DNA of 62,000 bases from Gnetum montanum (Eukaryota; Streptophyta; Gnetopsida; Gnetales; Gnetaceae), in assembly GCA_015680685.1 (NCBI GenBank), contig MNCI01017692.1, positions 574,800 through 636,799 on the forward strand, given 5' to 3'. Below the pieces are notes generated by a model. The model was not told the DNA's origin and searched no databases. It worked only from the letters and a program-made list of their open reading frames with translations. This document shows, piece by piece, positions 55,899 to 62,000 of the stretch. A program made the position numbers and the translations under genes. Within the stretch, counting starts at the first letter, position 1. Every line of letters begins with the position of its first letter.

Positions 55899-56990
55899 CC
55901 TTTGAATTAAAATTGGTTTCCACCAGTATGGAGTATGCATTTCTCAAGAATGGAAAACCAATAATCATTAATGCTAAGCTCACTCCTCAACAAAAAGAAA
56001 GACTACTGAAGATGGTAAACAAATGGTCAAAAGCCTTTGCTTAGTCATATCTCGAATTAACCAGAATAGATCCTAGGATATGCCAACATAGAATTTACAC
56101 TAACCCCTCTATGAAGCCTCGACAACAACCGCAAAGACAACTAAACCCAAATCTTAAACAAGTAGTTAAGGAAGAAATTGAACAACTTCTGAAGGCTAGG
56201 TTCATCTTCCCCATTATTGATAGTGAATGGGTTAGTCCATTAGTCATCGTGCCTAAAAAAGGTGGTAAATGGAGGGTGTGTATAGACTTTAGGCTATTAA
56301 ACTTGGTAACATTTAAAGATCATTTCTCATTGCCATTCATTGACCAAGTTTAAGATACCATTGCAAGGCATTTTTATTATAGTTTTCTAGATAGTTACAG
56401 TGGGTACAATCAAATCCAAATAGCACTAGAAGACCAAGCCAAAAGTACATTCACAAGTCCTTGGGGGATATTTTCATATAGGCAGATGTCGTTTGGCTTG
56501 TGCAATGCTCCAACAATGTATTAACGTTTGGTTCTCAGTATATTTCAACAGAAAATACGGAATGCTGTGGGTTTTTTATGGACGATTTCTCCAGCTATGG
56601 AGCAAACTTTGAACAAGCATTGGACCAATTAGAGCAAGTACTAAAACAATGTGTTGAAAACAACCTAAGGCTCAATTGGTAAAAAAGCCACTTAATGGTC
56701 CAAGAGGGCATTGTATTACGACATAAAATTTCATAAACAAGGATAGAGGTAGATCTTGAAAAAATTAAAGTCATCCAAGGAATCACTTGTCAACTTAAAA
56801 CTATAAAAGATGTTAAATCATTTATTGGACATACTAGGTATTATAGATGCTTCATCGAGAACTTTTCGAAGATTGCAAAACCATTGGTAGAATTGACGAA
56901 AAAGGGCATATCCTTTGAATGGACCAAGAAATGTGAGTTAGCTTTCCAAACCTTGAAGCAGAAGCTCATAAAAACACCCATTCTACAAGC
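55899..56990 (+). pseudogene. pol: reverse transcriptase domain of E5 pol
   Basis: MEYAFLKNGKPIIINAKL linker, then EQLLKARFIFPIIDSEW, SPLVIVPKKGGKWRVCIDF (56235), YSFLDSYSGYNQIQIALED and MSFGLCNAP. The catalytic box FFMDDFSSYG (56570-56600) has both Asp. The thumb reads EVDLEKIKVIQGITCQLK, SFIGHTRYYRCFIENFSK. A few stops (for example W to TAG or TAA) but among the best RT copies here. Confidence 0.82.
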
Positions 56991-57695
56991 TCCTGACTAG
57001 TCCAAACCATTTCATATAATGACTTACGCATCCAATTTTGCTTTATGAGACGTACTTACACAGTTAGATGAACATAAATGTCCCTATTACATTCACTATG
57101 CAAGTCGAAGTATTACTGGTGCACGACTCAACTATACCACAATAGAAAAAGAGTTAATGGTCATGGTGTTTACACTAGAGAAATTTAGGCAGTATGTATT
57201 AGGCTATAAGGTATTTGTACACACAAATCATAGTTCAACTCAATTCCTTATGAATAAACCAATAGTGAGCCCTTGCATCATATGATGGGTTGTGATCTTG
57301 TAAGAGTTCAATCTCATGATAGTAGATTGTAGAGGCATCAAGAATGTTGTTGTCGATTATTTATCTTAGTTGCGATGGAACCACAAAGAGGATGAATATC
57401 TAATTTTTGATCACTTCCCTGATGAACCCCTCTTTGCAGATGTAATAAACAATCAATCGCCCATAGATACAAATTGGTATAGTACCATTCTTACTTATCT
57501 TCTCACACAAGAAACACCATAAGGGCTAGACGTTGAAAAGAAACAACAGTTTCTCCATTGAGTCAAACATTTCATGGAAATCAATGGACACCTTTACAAA
57601 GTGTGTCCTGATGGCTTGGTCCAATGGTGTGTTCCCGATGCAAATCAATTGCAAGTTCTTAAGATGCTCATGAGGGCCCTTGTGGGGGTCATTAC
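56991..57695 (+). pseudogene. pol: RNase H and integrase N-terminus of E5 pol, cut by element C
   Basis: PFHIMTYASNFAL (first Asp replaced by Tyr), LNYTTIEKELMVMVFTLEK (Glu kept), LGYKVFVHTNHSS, then the connection NVVVDYLSQLRW-like and the integrase start EINGHLYKVCPDGLVQW (57575). Similarity ends at the zinc-finger Gly/Cys stretch, at ATTAC / TGTACTATTC. Confidence 0.75.
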
Positions 57696-58224
57696 TGTAC
57701 TATTCGAAATCATCGGTGTGAGGCTAGAAGGGAAAAGAAACGCCGAAAGATTATCAGAGAGAAATAGCCGACCCTTCCTTCGCGTGAGGGTAAGCTGAAA
57801 AATGAAACGAAGGCATAGTGCCTTAGATGGTCTGCACACAAATCAACCACGGACTTCCCCAAGCGTAAGCTATGGCTAGCGTTGGGTTTATCGTAACTGA
57901 TGACATACGAAATATAAACAGCAATGCACGAAATGCAAACAGAGCGTATACAGAACTTTATTGTAAACAAAGCATAAATAGAGCAAACAATGTAAATGGA
58001 AGGCAATAATGAACTGTATTATATTGCTTAAATAAGGAAGTGCACCAATCAAAACGTAGTTGCGTGTGTGGATGGCAAGTCAAGTGATAAGCCCCAGAGT
58101 GCTCTGTTTATAGGTGCTTGAATGCTGGGAGTCACGTGTGCCTGCGCGTCCAAAGTTACTAGTCAATGCTCCCAAAGCCTTCAACCTTCAAAATTTCCAA
58201 CCCCATTTATGTGAATGGATGGGG

Positions 58225-58232
58225 TATTTATA
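58225..58232 (-). promoter_or_regulatory. TATA box of element C LTR
   Basis: CTTATAAATACCCC on the minus strand, like the element B box. Confidence 0.6.
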
Positions 58233-58654
58233 AGGTTTGACTAGGCTCGGGCACGAAATTCATGGATGGAATCAATAGTTGAGAGATGAGAGGAAAACGG
58301 ATCATGTGACACGTGTTTGATGGATAGCTGTGTGTGAATTGGACGTGCATAGGCAAGCTACGTTCTTGACTGGATGCACTGTATCTTACAACATGTGTTA
58401 GCTTACGCAAGCTAACTTATGCCCATAGAAGCACATACAATTTGGAGCATAAGAGCTTGACAAGCTCGCAAATGACGAAAATTTACAAAAATGATAGTGT
58501 ACAACAAGAGAAATTGACTCCGGCTCACTTGATCCATGGGTTGACCACTGCATGATGTTGACTTGAGTGGTTTTCTGGCTGTTTGAGGCATTTTTGTTTC
58601 ACCAAAGCTTCCAGCATGAGTTGATTTTGTCCTGGCATGTCCTCAACGTGTGCT

Positions 58655-59250
58655 TGGTGTGCACTCACACTACCAGTGTGACCTTAGTGTGACCTGAGAA
58701 AAATGACACATTTCACACCAATTTTTACTCCTTTGAAGCCTATTTCTTGAATGCAGCAATTACCTGCCTATTTTTGACCCTGATAGTGGGTTGCATGTTG
58801 AAAACTGAGCTTGAGTGTATCTTGATTTGACCCACTTTTGGTAATTCATGTTGGACTCACACTGTCAGCATGACCTCAGCGTGAGCTACAAAAAATTTGT
58901 AATTTTGGACTTGAAATCCAAGATTCTGGAGGCTGGGACTTGAAGTTGTCAACAATAAACCCTGAGGATGACTTCCACCTTTGAAATCAAACCATTTCGA
59001 CTCGATTTTGAGGCTCTTAGAGTTGGTCACGCTGGACTCACGCCGCCAACGTGACCCCAACGTGAGTAAAAAAATTTGTACAATTTGGCCTGAAATTTGA
59101 ACTCCCAAATGCTGAAACTTGAAGTGGATAACAATGACCTTTGAGGATGGCTTGCACCCTCAAATTAAACCATCTTTGACTTGATTTTGAAGTTGGTGGA
59201 GCTGCTCAAGCTGAGGGCAAGCCCAGCTTGACAAGCTCAGCGTGACTTAT
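58655..59250. repeat. tandem repeat of about 181 bp within the C LTR
   Basis: Landmark ACTCACACTGTCAGCATGACC (58855) recurs as ACTCACGCCGCCAACGTGACC (59036) and in weaker form near 58665 and 59217. Each unit ends in GTGAG, giving an inverted repeat CTCAC...GTGAG of about 30 bp. Each also holds a TTGAAGTNGNNAACAATNA block. Confidence 0.7.
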
Positions 59251-59333
59251 ATGCCTTAGTCAAATTTTTGCCTTCCAAAAGCTCAAGAAGCTCTGAGTTG
59301 TTCTTGTTTCAAAGTGTTAGGCTAAAATTAGTA

Positions 59334-59410
59334 GTGTTTCATGGCCCCTCTTTGTTGACGTCTAGAGGAATCCACCCGAGAGGCATTGACAAAGAAGTAC
59401 AAAACACCAT
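59334..59410. repeat. inverted repeat and polypurine tract at the C LTR edge
   Basis: GTGTTTCA-TGGCCCCTCTTTGTTGACG on the left is mirrored by CATTGACAAAGAAGTACAAAACACC on the right. Minus strand CAAAGAGGGGCCA (59342-59354) is the polypurine tract. Same arrangement as in element B. Confidence 0.65.
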
Positions 59411-60570
59411 GACCAACCAAGCACCAAGCATTATCTGTCGGTCCTTGGCTAGCTGTCATCGCACTGTGTTCAAAAGTACATGGGATTAGGGAAATGCAGT
59501 TCAAGATGCAAGGGGATTGGTTATAACCGGGGGGAAATCAAGAGTTCATTAAGGGTTATAATTATTGTTGGAATTGTGGGAAAGGAATGCTCTCCTATGA
59601 ATGAGCCATATTTTTGGTCCTTGCCAGTAGTCAGTGTTTAGCAAACTCAGAACCAAGATATAGGATGTGCGTTCTTTGAAGAAATGGGACTCTTATAGAG
59701 TGTTTACGAGAACCCGTTGTAAACAGCCAAAGCCACGCGATGATGTGCAACATGATCTTTTGAGACACGAGTGTAATTGTCTTTTTAAGACAATTGCCTT
59801 CTCGCCTAGAGCTTATATGAGAAGAGCCACTGGTCTTTGGTCTATGATGTCCACGGGGTCATGAAGACCTTTTCCGTGCATTTTGCTCTTTGATCTTTTT
59901 GTTTTTTTTCTTTTTGTTCTTTTTATTTTTGTTCTTTTTCTTTTTGTTTATTTTTGTTTTCTTTTCTTTTCTTTTTTCACTTTTTATTTTTTTTTGTTCT
60001 TTTTGGAAGAGCTTGCTTTCGGTGCTATACTCGTGCTCATGCGTTTGCATTTATATCATGTACTATGTACTGTGTTTTACGTTGCAACTGCTTAGAGAAT
60101 CACAGTGTGCAACAGTGTATCAAGAGCTTTGGGATAAGTAGAATATATCAAGGGGGTATAATTGAATGGGATAAGAGGAACATGATGGGGAATAGGGAAT
60201 GTATCAAGAGTCAGGCATGTACTTATGAACAGATTGATTAACCTAGTTGTATGCGTTAGGAGGAATGTGATACCTTGTCTTCATGATGAAGTGCATCTAT
60301 GCGCGAATGCCTCAGGCGTGTCATCCTAAAAACACAATTCCAAAAAGACAAGAAAACCACAAATGATTCGGTTAACTAAGTACTTTAAACTTGAAAAAAA
60401 CCAAGGAGATGGAGCCACTGTGTGCAATTTCAAAGCAGGCAGAATCATGAACAGCATCAACTTCATCAGGGTCCAATGAGATAACTTATGCAGCAAGTCT
60501 TTATGGAGCACGTACAACCAATTGCAGCAACATATCTTTTCAAGTATTTCCTGGTCGTCGATGATGTTGC
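59411..60570 (-). other. Element C 3' untranslated region, unique part
   Basis: No gene recognised. Contains a long TTTTTCTTTTTGTT polypyrimidine tract at about 59887-60003. Apparent open frames there are low-complexity artefacts. Confidence 0.55.
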
Positions 60571-60900
60571 CAGTTTATAGTCTTAGCGGACTGTTGCAGG
60601 TTAGTTTCACGTCATAACCCTTTGGACGGCACCAATTTAGCATCGTAGCGAACGGTGCAGTGCTAGTTTATAGTCGTAGCAGACTGTGAAGAGGCAAACT
60701 AGTTTATAGTCTTAGTGGACTCTGCATGCTAGTTTTATGTTGAGGCGGACTAGTGTGGTAGTTTAGTGTCATACCGGATGGAGCTCTATGGTGTCAGTTT
60801 ACTGTCATGACTCCAGGACACTCTATGGCACCAGTTTCAAGTCATAGCCCCAGGACCGTTCTATGGTATCAATTTTAGGTCGTGATGTCAGGACCGTGAC
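60571..60900. repeat. hairpin monomer array, AGTC type (C)
   Basis: About nine units of AGTTTATAGTC-N6-GACT and drifted forms: AGTC-TTAGCG-GACT (60579), AGTC-GTAGCA-GACT (60672), AGTC-TTAGTG-GACT (about 60708). It lies directly after the integrase stop, as in element B. Confidence 0.75.
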
Positions 60901-60914
60901 GTACCTTAAGTTCA

Positions 60915-61035
60915 TCAGACATAGTACCATTTCAGGTACAGGTGATTTGTGGGATTAGCGAACTCATTCCCGTCCATGTCAGCAAGTTTGAATGCTCCAT
61001 TATTGTACACCTTCATGATTAAGTAAGGCCCTCTT
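60915..61035 (-). pseudogene. pol: integrase C-terminal fragment of element C
   Basis: Reads LIMKVYNNGAFKLADMDG and NHLYLKWYYV to TGA at 60915-60917, matching the end of element B integrase. Upstream of about 61035 the match stops and the antisense gene's last intron begins. Confidence 0.7.
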
Positions 61036-61177
61036 CACCTATGAGTGTTTTATTATGGTGCTTACTTTTGTATGGTTTTATTATTTTTAGTGTTAGTGTT
61101 ACTATTCTTCCAAGTTTTGTATTAATAAGTTACTTTGCTAATGCTTACTTGTTTGTTTGTTTTTCATTTCGTTATAG

Positions 61178-61270
61178 GGACATAGTAATGATGAGGCTAG
61201 CCCCAGTGGAGCGGGAGCGGATAATGTGGAGAATTTTGGGGGCCATCCCCCTCCTAGTACTGATGTATGA
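61178..61270 (+). pseudogene. last exon of the antisense gene, element C copy
   Basis: After a polypyrimidine stretch and GTTATAG, a 30-codon frame GHSNDEASPSGAGADNV... ends at TGA 61268-61270. It parallels the element B last exon (NEAENDGAGEGS, stop 36470). The upstream exons are absent. Confidence 0.5.
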
Positions 61271-61655
61271 GATAATTATTAGTCTAGCCTTAGCTACCAA
61301 ATGTTTTGGATTTTTGATGTCTGATGGAAATGTATGGGGATAGATGTAATGATATGGTTTTATTCATGGCATAATGTGTTGGAATTCTATTGCCATGTTC
61401 AGATTCAATGTTATATATATATATTTTTTTATATATTTATATTTTCCTTCTTTTTTGTCGTTTTTCTTATTTTCCAAAGTATATAGTGAACATATTTGTA
61501 TAACTAAATGTAAAAATGAGATTCCAAAACGTAGAGCGTAATGTAAGGTAAATATTTGTAAAAGGAGAAGTAACGAGAAGGCATAAATTGAAATTGCAAC
61601 TTGTGACATGCAAATGAAAATTTGACATAACGTAACGAGAGTTTGTAAATTTGTA
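61271..61655. other. AT-rich stretch, no gene
   Basis: Includes a TATATATATATATTTTTTTATATATTTATA run near 61410. It corresponds in position to 36471-36640 of element B. Confidence 0.5.
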
Positions 61656-61930
61656 ACATACTAAGCTCTAGTTTAAGGTCATTTCAGCCCATGCACATGA
61701 TTTTAAACTCATGGTGGACTTGCATATGTGTTGAAAGAATAGAAAGAGGGATTACTAGTTTTAGGCCATAGTGGACCGAAGGCAATAATAGTTTTAGGAG
61801 ATTTAAAAGGAACCGGCCATTTCTGGCCATGGCTAGCTTAACATCATTGCGGACATTTGTTGGCAGTTTAACGTTGTACCAGACGGTTGGTAGTTTAACG
61901 CCATTTCAAAATTCTGGTAGTTTGCTCTAG
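61656..61930. repeat. hairpin monomer array, mixed GGCC type (C)
   Basis: TAGTTTTAGGCC / TAGTTTAAGGTC units, including GGCC-ATTTCT-GGCC near 61818 and several drifted forms. It lies after the antisense exon, as the GGCC array does in element B. Confidence 0.65.
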
Positions 61931-62000
61931 TTATTGAGTTATTTTTTTATTTTTTGTAGTTTGACATGAGGGGTAGGACATGTAGGTATGATCTTATACT

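Larger units (their letters stand above)
51561..57695 (+). mobile_element. E5: Athila-like gag-pol, plus strand, truncated at both ends
   Basis: Begins abruptly at GTTAAAGTTAGCTATCC, aligned with E3 position 21015, without LTR or primer site. Carries gag, protease, a solo LTR insertion, RT, RNase H and the integrase zinc finger, where element C cuts it at 57695. Gag-protease is closely similar to E3, including the shared insertion site. Confidence 0.8.
57696..59341 (-). repeat. Element C 3' LTR
   Basis: TGTACTATTCGAAATC...GTGTTTCA, about 1.65 kb. Its start resembles that of element B (TCGGTG block) and its end is fixed by the polypurine tract at 59342. Contains a tandem repeat of about 181 bp. 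Confidence 0.75.
57696..62000 (-). mobile_element. Element C: second Tat-like element, incomplete at window edge
   Basis: LTR, polypurine tract, long 3' UTR, hairpin array, integrase C-terminus, the last exon of the antisense gene and another hairpin array follow in the order of element B. RT, most of integrase and most of the antisense gene are missing between 61035 and 61178. Inserted in E5 integrase after ATTAC (57691-57695). Confidence 0.75.

Noticed and set aside
59883-60241. Several overlapping open frames rich in Phe/Leu.
   Set aside because: They are translations of a TTTTTCTTTTTG polypyrimidine tract in the 3' UTR of element C, not genes.
61041-61343. Hydrophobic 100-codon frame that could suggest a membrane protein.
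   Set aside because: It runs through intron-like AT-rich sequence and the last antisense exon in the wrong frame.

Overview
This is plant nuclear DNA, most likely from a large, repeat-rich genome (a gymnosperm, fern or similar; the species cannot be told from the sequence). I recognise no conventional host gene. At least 85% of the window is nested, decayed LTR retrotransposons of the plant-specific non-chromoviral Ty3/gypsy group. One family (A) is Athila-like: about 0.83-0.98 kb LTRs with TGATGA...TCATCA ends, and a tRNA-Asp-type primer site. The other (B and C) is Tat/Ogre-like: 1.6-1.9 kb LTRs, a long 3' untranslated region with tandem repeats, and an antisense gene. Two single Ns and one 466-base N run show a draft assembly.

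Layout, left to right. 1-131: end of an A LTR. 613-9509: E1, a complete minus-strand A element (two 904-bp LTRs, TSD ATACT) with gag and a long extra ORF but no pol. 9515-12888: AT-rich DNA with little to call. 12889-20934: E2, a plus-strand gag-PR-RT-RNaseH-INT element. Its right LTR is also the left LTR of E3 (gag-PR, to 24370). At 24371 a minus-strand A element (E4) begins. Its LTR is split by the 18.5-kb Tat-like element B (24428-42916) and resumes at 42917-43826. E4's interior runs to about 51560 and ends inside gag. A plus-strand element, E5, abuts it head to head (51561-57695) and carries a solo LTR (54924-55898, TSD CCTTT). A second Tat-like element, C, interrupts E5 at 57696 and runs off the window.

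How the parts relate. Comparing E1 with E4 suggests one master plan for family A: gag-pol, a first polypurine tract, a 3' module with its own promoter and an extra ORF, a second polypurine tract, then the LTR. E1 kept the extra ORF and lost pol; E4 kept pol and lost the extra ORF. Element B carries what looks like the same kind of extra protein as an intron-containing gene on the opposite strand from its gag-pol, with its own TATA box. The Tat-like elements also carry about 30-60 bp tandem monomers whose core is a 4-bp inverted repeat around a constant 6-base spacer. The arm sequence changes in a compensating way between arrays. A-family LTRs carry one of two different palindromic motif arrays just upstream of the TATA box.

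All coding regions are broken by stops and frameshifts, so they are annotated as pseudogenes. Domain calls come from motifs read directly from the sequence; no database search was run.
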